Below, one piece after another: positions 8,943 through 18,136 of a stretch of DNA of 33,445 nt. Source of the DNA: Bacteroidota bacterium (GTDB lineage: Bacteria; Bacteroidota; Bacteroidia; B-17B0; Aurantibacillaceae); contig JAAFIL010000040.1 in the NCBI GenBank assembly GCA_013297775.1, forward strand, positions 1-33,445. Direction: 5' to 3'. Both the position numbers and the translations under genes were made by a program. Numbering within the stretch: position 1 is the first letter of the stretch; each line of letters starts with the position of its first letter. The notes below the pieces were generated by a model. That model worked only from the letters and a program-made list of their open reading frames with translations. It did no database searches and was not told where the DNA came from.

Positions 8943-9902
8943 ATGAAACTTAAATTGTTTTTCGGTTGCATTATTTTTTTAGTATTACAAGTAGCGTGCA
9001 GTAAACAACCCCAAGCCAATCTTATTTATACCGAAGTAGAATTAGGTAAAGCTTTATTTTTCGACACTTTGCTTTCGCGAGATAGCAGCCTATCGTGCAG
9101 TAGTTGTCATAATCCTGTATATGCGTTTAGCGACGCGCAGGCATTTAGTAAAGGGGTGTTTAATCAACGCACAGGGCGCAACACACCTAGTGCTATGAAT
9201 TTACGCGATCGCAATCATTATTTTTGGGATGGACGTGCTGCCACTTTAGCCGAGCAGGCTTTAGGTCCTATCGAAAACCCGATTGAGATGGATTTACCCA
9301 TTAGTATAGCGGTACGCCGTTTGAAGCAATCGGCATTTTATTCGGCAGCGTTTTATTCGATTTATGGGACAGCACCTAATGCCGAGTTATTAGGGCGTGC
9401 TTTGGAAGCCTACCAAAATACCCTCGAAACCAGTAATAGTGCCTTCGATAGGTACATGAACGACATAGATACACTTCATTTTAGCGAAGCTGCCGAGCGC
9501 GGGCATTCGATTTTTTTAAATAAAGGCAAATGTTTCGATTGCCATTTTGGTCCCGATTTTAATGGCAACGATCAATTTAAAAACATAGGGCTTTATAATG
9601 GAATAGATAAGCAGTGGAACGACGAGGGGCGGTATTTAATTAGTGGTCAGAAAAAAGACTTGGGTAAATTTAAAATACCGAGTTTGCGAAACGTGGCCAT
9701 AACGGCACCATATATGCACAATGGGCAATTTAGAACCCTTAGAGCGGTTATTGATTTTTATAATAATCCCGATGCGGTTGTTAAAAACGCAATTAATAGA
9801 GATACGTTGTTTCGGCAGCCACTTGGATTAAGCGAAACGGAGAAAAAAGATTTAGAAGCCTTTTTATTAAGTTTAACAGATGAACAATTTGTAAAAAAAT
9901 AG
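8943..9902 (+). CDS. Di-haem cytochrome c peroxidase (CcpA/MauG family) lipoprotein
   Basis: 319 aa. An N-terminal lipoprotein signal ends LQVAC, with the lipidated cysteine at residue 19. Two c-type haem sites are seen: CSSCH (52-56) and CFDCH (197-201). The APYMHNGQF segment near the C-terminus contains a possible methionine ligand. Family members reduce hydrogen peroxide with electrons from periplasmic carriers; MauG-like relatives carry out other oxidations. The length is that of short peroxidases. It probably acts anchored in the periplasm. It is followed by ridA with a separate promoter. Confidence 0.92.
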   Translation: MKLKLFFGCIIFLVLQVACSKQPQANLIYTEVELGKALFFDTLLSRDSSLSCSSCHNPVYAFSDAQAFSKGVFNQRTGRNTPSAMNLRDRNHYFWDGRAATLAEQALGPIENPIEMDLPISIAVRRLKQSAFYSAAFYSIYGTAPNAELLGRALEAYQNTLETSNSAFDRYMNDIDTLHFSEAAERGHSIFLNKGKCFDCHFGPDFNGNDQFKNIGLYNGIDKQWNDEGRYLISGQKKDLGKFKIPSLRNVAITAPYMHNGQFRTLRAVIDFYNNPDAVVKNAINRDTLFRQPLGLSETEKKDLEAFLLSLTDEQFVKK

Positions 9903-9944
9903 TTTATTATTTGAATGGGGTATTCGCATTAATTGAATTAACTT

Positions 9945-9952
9945 TACATTTG
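9945..9952 (+). promoter_or_regulatory. Bacteroidota -7 box (TACATTTG) for ridA
   Basis: TACATTTG matches TAnnTTTG and places the transcription start about 18 bases before the ATG at 9977. It also argues against a TTG start at 9911, because the promoter would then lie inside the gene. No convincing -33 TTG at the right distance. Confidence 0.5.
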
Positions 9953-9976
9953 CTGAACGATTTAAGAAAACCATTT

Positions 9977-10357
9977 ATGAAAAAAATAATTCAAACAAAC
10001 GAAGCACCTGCACCTATTGGGCCATACAATCAGGCGGTTGTTGTTGGCGATAGTATGTATATTAGTGGCACCATTGCGATGGATTTACAAAGTAAGCAAC
10101 TCGTTAAAACTACCATTAAAGAAGAAACCAAAATGGTGATGGATTATATTGGTGCCATTTTAAAAGCGGGTGGTTGCAATTTTGACAACGTTGTGAAATG
10201 TACTATTTTCTTGAATGATATGAATAACTTTGTTCATGTCAACGAAGTTTATGCTTCGTATTTTAAAAATGATTTTCCGGCCAGAGCCACCATACAAGCG
10301 GCACGTTTGCCCAAAGATGCCAATGTAGAAATTAGTGTTGAGGCCAAACTTTTTTAA
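9977..10357 (+). CDS. ridA: RidA family reactive intermediate deaminase
   Basis: 126 aa, the normal RidA length, starting MKKIIQTNEAPAPIGPYNQAV, which matches the conserved N-terminus (A.APIGPYSQA). The family hydrolyses reactive 2-aminoacrylate and related enamine/imine products of PLP enzymes in the cytoplasm, usually as a trimer. The catalytic-site region with the conserved arginine (FPARATIQAARLP) and the C-terminal VEISVEAKL are present. ATG 9977 is chosen over an upstream TTG (9911) because the extra 22 residues are unlike any RidA and contain the promoter box. Confidence 0.93.
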   Translation: MKKIIQTNEAPAPIGPYNQAVVVGDSMYISGTIAMDLQSKQLVKTTIKEETKMVMDYIGAILKAGGCNFDNVVKCTIFLNDMNNFVHVNEVYASYFKNDFPARATIQAARLPKDANVEISVEAKLF

Positions 10358-10463
10358 GATTTGCCCGTTTAAATTTCTAATTAAAATAATGGTAGCTTTT
10401 ACAGCTATTTGGTTAAAATGCGCTGTACTTTAGTTTAAATTAGGTTTTACCAAAACTTTAATG

Positions 10464-10471
10464 TACATTTG
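10464..10471 (+). promoter_or_regulatory. -7 box (TACATTTG) and long leader before the DEAD-box helicase gene
   Basis: TACATTTG at 10464-10471 predicts a start near 10478 and a leader of about 130 bases before the ATG at 10606, much longer than for other genes here. The leader begins with a small hairpin (TCTTC TTA GGAAGA, about 10475-10490). Long leaders are typical of cold-induced helicase and csp mRNAs, so post-transcriptional control is possible. The rest of the 248-base gap shows nothing else clear. Confidence 0.45.
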
Positions 10472-10605
10472 TATTCTTCTTAGGAAGATTGTACGTCCAT
10501 CAGTTTTGTAAGTATTACTTTTCAATCCGATTTATTCTACACTTTTCTTATTTAGAGTTTTGGGGTTACAAGTTGTAAATTTCCAAATAACAGAATAATG
10601 AATTA

Positions 10606-11742
10606 ATGACATTCTCAGATTTAAAATTGATTAAACCGCTTTCTGCGGCGCTTGATAAACTTGGTTACACAATTCCCACTCCTATTCAGCAACAAGCCAT
10701 CCCTTCTATATTATTAGGAAAAGATATTTTTGGTTGCGCCCAAACAGGCACGGGCAAAACGGCTGCATTTTCTTTACCCATTTTACAATTATTGGTTAGT
10801 AAAAAAACATCCGAATCTACTCGACGTATAAAAACGCTTATTTTAGCCCCCACTCGCGAGCTAGCCTTACAAATTAGTGAAAATATTAAAGGGTATAGTG
10901 CTCAATTGCCGCTTACCTACACCACTATTTTTGGAGGCGTATCGCAAGTTAATCAAGTAAAAGACTTAAAGCGTGGTGTAGATATACTTATAGCAACTCC
11001 TGGCCGTTTGTTAGATTTAATGAACCAAGGGTATATTGACTTGCGTAACGTTTCTTTTTTTGTATTAGATGAGGCAGATCGTATGTTAGACATGGGCTTT
11101 ATTAACGACATAAAAAAAGTCATTGCTAAATTACCGACTCAACGTCAAACCTTGTTTTTTTCAGCTACGGTTTCGCCCGAAATTATGAAATTGGCCAATA
11201 CTTTATTAAAAGACCCTGTAAAAGTTTCGGTAAATCCAGTATCTTCTACTTCCGATTTAGTGCAACAACATGTATATTATGTTGCCAAAGAAAATAAGCG
11301 TTCGTTGTTAAAACATTTATTAAACGATACGTCTGTTAAGATAGATCATGCTTTGGTATTTACCCGAACTAAACGGGGTGCCGACCGCGTAGCTAAAGAA
11401 TTAAATAAAAACGGAATTTCGGCAGAGGCCATTCATGGCGATAAATCGCAAGGCGCACGCGAACGGGCTTTAAAAGGCTTTAAAAACCGTACGCTGCGCA
11501 TATTAGTAGCTACCGATATTGCTTCGCGCGGTATAGATGTAGATAAGCTATCGCATGTTATTAATTACGAAATGCCCGAGCAAGCCGAAACGTATGTACA
11601 CCGCATTGGTAGAACCGGAAGAGCAGGAAGCCAAGGTATGGCTTTATCGCTTTGTACAGAGGATGAATTGCCTTATTTAAAAGACATTAACAAATTGATT
11701 AAGAAAAACATTGAGGTGATTTCATCTCATCCGTTTGCTTAA
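10606..11742 (+). CDS. rhlE: DEAD-box RNA helicase, RhlE-like
   Basis: 378 aa, a minimal two-RecA-domain helicase with almost no C-terminal extension. Motifs: Q motif (TPIQQQAIP, 25-33), Walker A AQTGTGKT (45-52), PTREL (82-86), TPGR (131-134), DEAD (155-158), SAT, and HRIGRTGRAG near the C-terminus. It unwinds RNA duplexes with ATP in the cytoplasm, in ribosome assembly or mRNA remodelling. It is followed by a cold-shock protein gene 70 bases on, suggesting a role at low temperature. The family is certain; the RhlE label is by overall resemblance and short tail. Confidence 0.93.
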   Translation: MTFSDLKLIKPLSAALDKLGYTIPTPIQQQAIPSILLGKDIFGCAQTGTGKTAAFSLPILQLLVSKKTSESTRRIKTLILAPTRELALQISENIKGYSAQLPLTYTTIFGGVSQVNQVKDLKRGVDILIATPGRLLDLMNQGYIDLRNVSFFVLDEADRMLDMGFINDIKKVIAKLPTQRQTLFFSATVSPEIMKLANTLLKDPVKVSVNPVSSTSDLVQQHVYYVAKENKRSLLKHLLNDTSVKIDHALVFTRTKRGADRVAKELNKNGISAEAIHGDKSQGARERALKGFKNRTLRILVATDIASRGIDVDKLSHVINYEMPEQAETYVHRIGRTGRAGSQGMALSLCTEDELPYLKDINKLIKKNIEVISSHPFA

Positions 11743-11812
11743 TGAATAAATAAAATAAATAGTAACCGCCCTTTAAAAAATAAAAACGGGGGCAAATTAA
11801 AAAAAAGTAAAA

Positions 11813-12004
11813 ATGAGAAAAGGAACAGTAAAATTCTTTAATGAAGCAAAAGGTTTTGGATTTATTAAAGCCGAAGATGGCGAAGAAATCTTTGTTCATG
11901 CTACAGGACTAAACAACGAAATTCGTGAAAATGACACCGTAACATTTGACACAGAAAAAGGTAAAAAAGGGATTAACGCCGTTAATGTAACCGTAACTTC
12001 TTAG
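11813..12004 (+). CDS. Cold-shock domain protein (CspA family)
   Basis: 63 aa, a single cold-shock OB-fold. RNP1 KGFGFI (13-18) and RNP2 EIFVH (25-29) are intact, together with the MRKGTVKFFNEAKGFGFI start typical of the family. It binds single-stranded RNA/DNA and prevents RNA secondary structure. It lies directly after the RNA helicase gene and before a sigma factor gene; the 70-base spacer contains an imperfect CCGCCC/GGGGGC pair that could fold in the leader. Annotation is secure; cold induction itself is inferred. Confidence 0.95.
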   Translation: MRKGTVKFFNEAKGFGFIKAEDGEEIFVHATGLNNEIRENDTVTFDTEKGKKGINAVNVTVTS

Positions 12005-12078
12005 TAGTATTCTAAACTTTACGCAGCCTCTAAATACCATGCTGTAGTACAAATAGAATACTAACATAAATAATTTAG

Positions 12079-12942
12079 ATGCGGCAACTCAAGATAAGTA
12101 AGTCGATAACCAACCGGGATGCGGCTTCATTAGATAAATATCTTCAAGATATATCACGGTTGCCAATGGTAACGGCCGAAGAAGAAACAATTCTGGCTCA
12201 GAAAATACGAAGCGGAGATCAGGAAGCCCTCGAAAAACTAACCTCTGCCAATTTGAGGTTTGTTGTGTCGGTGGCCAAGCAATACCAAAATCAAGGTATT
12301 AGCCTGTCCGATTTAATCAACGAAGGAAACGTTGGTTTGATTAAAGCCGCCTCGCGATTTGATGAAACCCGAGGATTTAAGTTTATTTCTTACGCCGTTT
12401 GGTGGATACGTCAATCCATCATGCAAGCCATATCGGAACAGTCTCGCGTTATCCGGTTGCCGCTCAATAAAATTGGTGCTTTAAACAAAATTAGAAAAGC
12501 CCAAGGTATTTTAGAACAACAACTCGAACGGGCACCCACCCAATCGGAAATTGCCACTTTGCTAGAAATAGATGAACAAGAGGTAATTATAACACAAAGT
12601 GCTTCCAATTGGCATGTTTCGACCGATGCGCATTTGGCAGGAAGCGAAGACACAACGGTATTAGATGTTTTATTTAATCCGGATGATGCCAAGCCCGATG
12701 ACCCACTAATGCTTTCGTCGTTACAAATCGAAATAACACGGGCGCTATCTACTTTAACAGAACGCGAACAAGAAGTGATTAAACTTTATTATGGAATTGG
12801 CATAACATCTGCTATTTCGTTAGAAGAAATTGGAGAACATTACGAACTAACACGCGAACGGGTCAGACAAATTAAAGAAAAAGCCATTCGCAAGTTAAAA
12901 AATGTTTCTCGAAACAAGAATTTGAAATCTTTTTTAGGCTAA
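12079..12942 (+). CDS. rpoD: RpoD/SigA-type RNA polymerase sigma factor
   Basis: 287 aa, as expected for Bacteroidota primary-type sigma factors, which lack the long region 1.1. It starts MRQLKISKSITNR as in that family. Region 1.2 (about 17-40), region 2 (about 55-118, including LINEGN.GLIKAA and FKFISYAVWWIRQSI), region 3 (about 125-200) and region 4 with HTH (about 245-282, LTRERVRQIKEKAIRKLK) are complete. It directs RNA polymerase to TTG/TAnnTTTG promoters. Several positions usually very conserved in the housekeeping factor differ (for example DISRLPMVTAEEE), so it could be the primary factor or a second RpoD paralogue. It follows csp by 74 bases. Confidence 0.85.
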   Translation: MRQLKISKSITNRDAASLDKYLQDISRLPMVTAEEETILAQKIRSGDQEALEKLTSANLRFVVSVAKQYQNQGISLSDLINEGNVGLIKAASRFDETRGFKFISYAVWWIRQSIMQAISEQSRVIRLPLNKIGALNKIRKAQGILEQQLERAPTQSEIATLLEIDEQEVIITQSASNWHVSTDAHLAGSEDTTVLDVLFNPDDAKPDDPLMLSSLQIEITRALSTLTEREQEVIKLYYGIGITSAISLEEIGEHYELTRERVRQIKEKAIRKLKNVSRNKNLKSFLG

Positions 12943-12966
12943 ATTTACAATTTAATTCTGCAATTT

Positions 12967-14064
12967 ATGCAAATACGATTCATTGACAAAGACAAGGACA
13001 AAGCACTTTTTTTTGCCACCTTACGCCAACGTGTAGATGGATATTTTAGAGAGAATAAATTATCGAAAAATTATAACCGAAGTATGGTTATAAAAACCAT
13101 TGTACTCTTAGCTGCTTATGTTCTGCCATTTGTAGCAGTGTTACTAGTTCAGATGCCTTTAGGTTTGAAAATAAGTTTATGGTCTTTAATGGGTTTAGCT
13201 ATGGCAGGTATAGGCATGAGTGTAATGCACGATGCCAACCATGGGTCCTATTCTAGTAACAGTAAGCAAAATTATTGGTTGGGGCATACCCTCAATTTAT
13301 TAGGAGGTTCTGTTTTTAACTGGAAATTACAACACAATCTTTTGCATCATACTTATACCAATGTGGTTCATTACGATGATGATATTGACGATAAACTTAT
13401 TTTACGTTTTTCGCCACATACCGAGGTTAAGTGGTATCACCGTTTTCAAGTGGTGTATGCGTTTTTGTTTTATGGCATCTTAACGCTGTATTGGGCTTTG
13501 TTAAAAGATTTTGTTCAATTTATTACCTACACCAAAGAAGGAGTTAATAAATCGAGTAAAGCCGAAAACAAGCAAATCCTTTTTAAGATCGTTATCAGTA
13601 AACTGGCTTATTTTGGAGTTCTTTTAGCATTACCAATTTTTGTTTTTAATCAACCCGCTTTACAAATTATTAGTGGATTTTTGATTATGCACTTTATTGC
13701 TGGATTTATTTTAACCGTTATTTTCCAATTAGCGCACACCGTGGAAGGAACAACTCATCCATTACCCGACGAAACAGGATTAATTGAAAATCAATGGGCC
13801 ATTCATCAATTGCAAACCACTGTTAATTTTTCGCGAAATAGTAAATTTTTATCGTGGTATTTAGGTGGATTAAACTTTCAGGTGGAACACCATTTGTTTC
13901 CTTCTATTTGTCATGTACATTATCCTAATTTGGCACCTATTGTGAAGCAAACCGCCGAAGAATTTGGAGTACCTTATTTAGAAAATAAAACATTTCTTGA
14001 TGCGCTTCGTTCACACGTTGGTGCGCTCAAACGCTTGGGTTATGCTACTGTATCGTTAGGGTAA
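12967..14064 (+). CDS. Acyl-lipid/acyl-CoA fatty acid desaturase
   Basis: 365 aa membrane di-iron desaturase. The three histidine boxes are HDANH (88-92), HNLLHH (123-128) and QVEHH (about 306-310), and hydrophobic segments fall at about 45-85, 155-180 and 200-250. The Q in the third box is typical of front-end (delta-5/delta-6-like) desaturases and of related bacterial enzymes. No cytochrome b5 domain is fused. It introduces a double bond into fatty acyl chains using O2, raising membrane fluidity. It begins 24 bases after the sigma factor stop, probably in one transcript. Regiospecificity cannot be told. Confidence 0.9.
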   Translation: MQIRFIDKDKDKALFFATLRQRVDGYFRENKLSKNYNRSMVIKTIVLLAAYVLPFVAVLLVQMPLGLKISLWSLMGLAMAGIGMSVMHDANHGSYSSNSKQNYWLGHTLNLLGGSVFNWKLQHNLLHHTYTNVVHYDDDIDDKLILRFSPHTEVKWYHRFQVVYAFLFYGILTLYWALLKDFVQFITYTKEGVNKSSKAENKQILFKIVISKLAYFGVLLALPIFVFNQPALQIISGFLIMHFIAGFILTVIFQLAHTVEGTTHPLPDETGLIENQWAIHQLQTTVNFSRNSKFLSWYLGGLNFQVEHHLFPSICHVHYPNLAPIVKQTAEEFGVPYLENKTFLDALRSHVGALKRLGYATVSLG

Positions 14065-14108
14065 ACGTGTTTGTGCTACAAGCATTCTTCGTACATTATT
14101 TTTTTGAA

Positions 14109-14124
14109 ATCAAAATATTTTGAT
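14109..14124. repeat. Perfect 16-bp palindrome
   Basis: ATCAAAATATTTTGAT is a perfect palindrome 45 bases after the desaturase stop. It could be a binding site for a dimeric protein or chance in AT-rich DNA; no gene start is close by. Confidence 0.35.
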
Positions 14125-14242
14125 AGTTATCTCAGAGCAATTCTATGCAATTAGGTCGAAAAAATAATTCACAAGAGAGGTAGCCCATATAATGTGTTGT
14201 AAATTTATTGATACTAAGTTTTCTTCTAATTCCAAATAACTT

Positions 14243-14530
14243 AACTTATGGTAGTTTGTAACGGTAGTGATTTGTTCTAAAATCCTTTTTCAAAATTTAA
14301 TCTTCACCTCTGCGAACTTTGCGAACTCAGCGTGCTATTTTTAATGTAATCTATTATTTAATCGCGTTATAAGCCTTATTCTATATAACTTATAGTAGTT
14401 CGTAACGGTAATGATTTATTCTAAAATCCTTTTTCAAAATTTAATTTCCCTCTTTGCGAACTTTGCGAACTCTGCGTGCTATTTTTAATGTAATCTATTA
14501 TTTAATCGCGTTATAACTCTTGTTCTAAAG
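14243..14530. repeat. Two tandem copies (~144 bp period) of an intergenic repeat
   Basis: Unit 1 begins AACTTATGGTAGTTTGTAAC at 14243, unit 2 AACTTATAGTAGTTCGTAAC at 14387. Both continue with GATTTNTTCTAAAATCC, TTTTTCAAAATTTAAT, a run of TGCGAAC/TTTGCGAAC heptads, TGCTATTTTTAATGTAATC and TTTAATCGCGTTATAA. Related single or tandem copies lie at 17872-18010 and 21177-21567. There is no ORF. This repeat occupies most of the 578-base gap 14065-14642; the remainder is AT-rich with no clear feature besides the palindrome at 14109. Confidence 0.75.
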
Positions 14531-14642
14531 TCCCTCTCTCCTCTAATAAAACTATTTTCTAAACAATTATTTAATTAGAATTTAACCTAAACAAATTTCT
14601 AACAGCATTGTCCTATTATAGAATAGTTTTATTTTTAGTTTC

Positions 14643-15884
14643 ATGAAATTTATCTTAACTTGTATTGCTTGTCTTCTCATCTCTCTTTCAATAGCTCAAG
14701 ACACCATTAGCGTGATGGCTTATAATTTATTGAAATACAATTCAACCAATAGTAACCAAGCTCGTTTCAATGATTTGAAAACTATTGTGCAATTTTCTAA
14801 ACCCGATGTGTTATTGGTTTGCGAGTTAGAAGACGGTGCAGCCTCATCGTATCTTTTAACCAACGCTTTAAATGCCGCAGGTGTTGGTACTTATACGCGC
14901 GCTATATTTTACGATGGTCCCGATACCGATAATGCTTTATTTTATAAAACAGCAAAAATTAAACTTAAATCTCAAAATCAAATTATTGCTTCGCCTCGGC
15001 ACATCAGTCAATACCAAATTGCGGTTGCTTCAGCACTGGGCGATACGGGTTTTATCTACCTACACATGGTACACTTAAAAGCAGGTAATTCATCGTTCGA
15101 CGAAAACGACCGCTTTTTAGGGGCTAGTGCTTTTTGTAATAACATTACTAATTTAACTCAAAATCAAAACGTTATTATTGCTGGCGATTTTAACGTGAAA
15201 AGCAGCAGCGAAGCCGCTTGGCAAAAATTAACGACCAACAGTTGCCCCCATGTGTTTTACGACCCTATTAACCAACCTGGTTTTTGGAACAACGATTTTA
15301 ATTTTAGTTCTATTCACACACAATCTACACGCGACAACGCATCGCCTGGTTGCTGTGGCGGTTCTACTGGTGGATTAGATGATCGGTTCGATTTTATTTT
15401 GACAAACGCTTCCATTTTAAATGGTACCAATAAAGTAAAATACGTTCCAGGCTCGTATAAGGCTTTTGGAAATGATGGGCAGCATTTTAATACATCTTTA
15501 TTGGCTTCTCCAACAAATACTAGCGTTCCAGCTAATGTTAATCAAGCCCTGTTTAACATGAGCGATCATTTACCCGTGTTATTAAAATTAGCAATTGGCA
15601 GTTCGGTTATTAGTGTTAAAGCGTACGAAAAAACCTTGCCGTTTCGATTTTATCATTACATGGAACAGCAAATCCCTTATTTGCGTTTGTTTTCGGAAGA
15701 AGAAACTAATTTTGATTTAACGATAACCTCTATCACAGGGCAAATAATTGGTACTCAAAAAGTAAATGCCTCACAAGGATTCCAAACCCTTTCTCTGAGT
15801 TCGTTTCAATTAAGCAACGGTACTTATATCGTTTGTTTAGAGTCGAATCATAAAAAGGCTTATCAGCTCATTAGCATTCGTTAA
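14643..15884 (+). CDS. Secreted endonuclease/exonuclease/phosphatase-family protein with T9SS sorting domain
   Basis: 413 aa. A signal peptide (1-19, ending SIAQ) precedes an EEP (DNase I-like) domain of about 20-315: MAYNLLKYN with the first Asn at 28, ELED (Glu61), HMVHLKAG (141-148), GDFNVKSS (181-188), DDRFDFI and the terminal SDHLP, i.e. all metal and catalytic elements. About 330-413 is a type A C-terminal sorting domain (FDLTITSITGQIIG, LSNGTYIVCLES). The product is probably exported by the type IX system as an extracellular nuclease or phosphodiesterase for DNA scavenging; the exact substrate is unknown. It ends one base before the convergent purF stop. Confidence 0.9.
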   Translation: MKFILTCIACLLISLSIAQDTISVMAYNLLKYNSTNSNQARFNDLKTIVQFSKPDVLLVCELEDGAASSYLLTNALNAAGVGTYTRAIFYDGPDTDNALFYKTAKIKLKSQNQIIASPRHISQYQIAVASALGDTGFIYLHMVHLKAGNSSFDENDRFLGASAFCNNITNLTQNQNVIIAGDFNVKSSSEAAWQKLTTNSCPHVFYDPINQPGFWNNDFNFSSIHTQSTRDNASPGCCGGSTGGLDDRFDFILTNASILNGTNKVKYVPGSYKAFGNDGQHFNTSLLASPTNTSVPANVNQALFNMSDHLPVLLKLAIGSSVISVKAYEKTLPFRFYHYMEQQIPYLRLFSEEETNFDLTITSITGQIIGTQKVNASQGFQTLSLSSFQLSNGTYIVCLESNHKKAYQLISIR

Positions 15885-15885
15885 A

Positions 15886-17787
15886 CTAATAGGCCCTCGA
15901 ATTTTTTCCTTCCATGTAATTAATAAACGCACGGTTACTTACTTTTATTCCGCCGGGCGTGGGGTAATTGCCAGTAAAATACCAGTCGCCTAAATGGTTG
16001 GGGCAAGCCAAATGCAAGCCTTCGATGCTTTGGTAGATAATTTCTAAGTCAGCTTTTAAATCGTTTGGTTTTAGCAACTCTGCAATTTTTTGCGAAATTT
16101 CTTCGGCGGTGAAGGTGCTGTATAATTCTTTCACAAGGTTAACTTGTTCTTCTTTGGGGCGTTCAATTTCTTCTAAAGCGCGCTGATATAAACGGGTTAA
16201 AAAACTTTCGCGCCCAGTTTCTTTTATTAATTGGATGCAGGCTTCGAAGGCAATAAACTTATTTAATACAGCCATATCTATTCCATAACAATCGGGGTAA
16301 CGAATTTGTGGCGCAGAAGAAATGACAATGATTTTTTTGGGTTCTAAGCGATCGAGTATGCGTAAAATACTTTGCTTTAAAGTTGTACCTCGCACTATGC
16401 TATCGTCGAGTACTACTAAATTATCAACTTGTTTTCTAACGGTGCCATAAGTAATATCGTAAACTAAATTAACCAAGCTATCGCGACTTTCATCGTCCGT
16501 TATAAAGGTGCGCTGTTTGGCATCTTTTAAAACAATTTTATGGATGCGTGGGTGCAAACTCAATAAATTACTGAGTTCGGGTTCGGTAACGTGTTCACCC
16601 ATTTTTAAAATTTCGGTTGCTTTTACTTTATTGAGGTATTCATCTATGCCTTCTACTAAGCCCCCAAAAGCTACTTCGGCGGTGTTGGGTATATAACTAA
16701 ATACAGTATTTTGTAAATCGAAATTGATAGCTTTTAATACCTGCGGCACGAGGTTACGCCCCAACGCATTGCGCTCGGTATAAATATCGGCATCGTTACC
16801 TCTACTAAAATAAATACGTTCAAAGGCACACGATTTTAAAGGCTGCGGTTCCATAATTTCGTGTTCGCTTAATTGACCGTTTTTCTTTATAACAATGGCA
16901 TGCCCTGGCTTCACCGATTTCACGGCATCGAGCGAAACATTAAATACGGTTTGAATAACAGGCCGCTCACTAGCCACCACCACTACTTCATCGTCGTGAT
17001 AATAAAATGCAGGCCGAATGCCATTAGGGTCGCGCAACACAAACGCATCGCCATGCCCAATGAGTCCACCAATAATATAACCGCCATCCCAACGTTTACT
17101 GCTTTCTCGTAAAATGGCGGCTACGTCAACATTTTCTTGAATGAGTTTACTAATGCTACGGTTATCTTCGCCTTGTTCTTTAAAGTATTTAAATAAACGG
17201 TCATTTTCTTTATCTAAAAAATGCCCAATCTTTTCCATTACGGTAACGGTATCGGCTTTTTCGCGCGGGTGTTGCCCTAATTCAACTAAATGCTCAAATA
17301 ATTCATCAACGTTGGTTAAGTTAAAATTACCTGCCACTACTAAATTCCGACTCATCCAATTATTTTGTCGCCTAAAAGGGTGACAACTGTGAATGGTATT
17401 TTGACCATAAGTACCGTAACGCAAATGTCCTAACAACAGTTCTCCCAAAAAGGGGATATTCTTTTTTTGCCATTGCGCATCTTTATAAGCATCTGGATTT
17501 TGACGTTGAGCGTTAACAAACAACTCGTTAATTTGACTAAAAATATCTTGCGAGGCTTTGCTCTCTATCGAACGCATGCGATCAATATAGGGTGTACCTG
17601 GATCCACATCCAACTTAATAGAGGCAACGCCAGCACCATCTTGGCCACGGTTAATCATTTTCTCCATTAACTGATACATCTTATGCAAACCGTACCTAGC
17701 CGAACCGTATTTTTCCTTGTAGTATTCTACTGGTTTTAAAAGTCGGATAAGTGCAATGCCACACTCGTGTTTTATCTGATCGCTCAT
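15886..17787 (-). CDS. purF: Amidophosphoribosyltransferase, Bacteroidota long form
   Basis: 633 aa from ATG 17787 (MSDQIKHECGIAL). The class II glutamine amidotransferase half begins with the nucleophile Cys9, which would need removal of the short leader, and includes NRGQDGAG and GHLRYGTYG. The phosphoribosyltransferase half has the PRPP loop VVLDDSIVRGTTL (around 461). It makes 5-phosphoribosylamine from PRPP and glutamine, the first step of purine synthesis. It is longer than the ~500-aa E. coli enzyme, as are many Bacteroidota proteins of this type, some annotated only as PurF-like. The frame continues open upstream to 17907, but that extension reads through repeat DNA (17872 onward) and is not family-like. 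Confidence 0.85.
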   Translation of the reverse strand: MSDQIKHECGIALIRLLKPVEYYKEKYGSARYGLHKMYQLMEKMINRGQDGAGVASIKLDVDPGTPYIDRMRSIESKASQDIFSQINELFVNAQRQNPDAYKDAQWQKKNIPFLGELLLGHLRYGTYGQNTIHSCHPFRRQNNWMSRNLVVAGNFNLTNVDELFEHLVELGQHPREKADTVTVMEKIGHFLDKENDRLFKYFKEQGEDNRSISKLIQENVDVAAILRESSKRWDGGYIIGGLIGHGDAFVLRDPNGIRPAFYYHDDEVVVVASERPVIQTVFNVSLDAVKSVKPGHAIVIKKNGQLSEHEIMEPQPLKSCAFERIYFSRGNDADIYTERNALGRNLVPQVLKAINFDLQNTVFSYIPNTAEVAFGGLVEGIDEYLNKVKATEILKMGEHVTEPELSNLLSLHPRIHKIVLKDAKQRTFITDDESRDSLVNLVYDITYGTVRKQVDNLVVLDDSIVRGTTLKQSILRILDRLEPKKIIVISSAPQIRYPDCYGIDMAVLNKFIAFEACIQLIKETGRESFLTRLYQRALEEIERPKEEQVNLVKELYSTFTAEEISQKIAELLKPNDLKADLEIIYQSIEGLHLACPNHLGDWYFTGNYPTPGGIKVSNRAFINYMEGKNSRAY

Positions 17788-17871
17788 AAATACAAAACGT
17801 AAAGTTACACTTTCTAAAGAACTATTTAACAAGAATGATTTAACAAAAAAATTAATGAAGCGAGCTATTTT

Positions 17872-18010
17872 ATCAAAAGATTGGATTAAAATAAATCTGT
17901 ATTCCATATAACTTTACTCATAATAGCTAATAACAGCCATGATTTATTCTAAAATCCTTTTTCAAATTGAATTTCCGCCTTTGTGAACTCTGCGCTTTGG
18001 CGTGCCATTT
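17872..18010. repeat. Diverged copy of the intergenic TGCGAAC-type repeat
   Basis: It starts ATCAAAAGATTGGATTAAAA, as does the copy near 21178 (ATCAAAAGATTGGACTAAAA). It continues through TTCCAT.TAACTT, GATTTATTCTAAAATCC, TTTTTCAAATTGAATTTCC and CTTTGTGAACTCTGCGCTTTGGCGTG. It separates the divergent purF and YdeI-family genes. Confidence 0.65.
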
Positions 18011-18136
18011 ACAACCCTTAGCACCAATTCAAATTCACACCCTCCTTTGCAAACCCTACACCTCTGCACCCACACCAAAAAGGGTTAAAGTATATTAAAA
18101 GTTAAAGCATACCTAAAACTAACGCTCACTAAAACG

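Noticed and set aside
9911-9976. Upstream TTG start for RidA
   Set aside because: The extra 22 residues are unlike RidA and contain a TACATTTG promoter box; ATG 9977 gives the standard length.
17788-17907. N-terminal extension of 40 residues on PurF
   Set aside because: It reads through a dispersed intergenic repeat that also occurs near 21178, while MSDQIKHECGIAL matches the family N-terminus.
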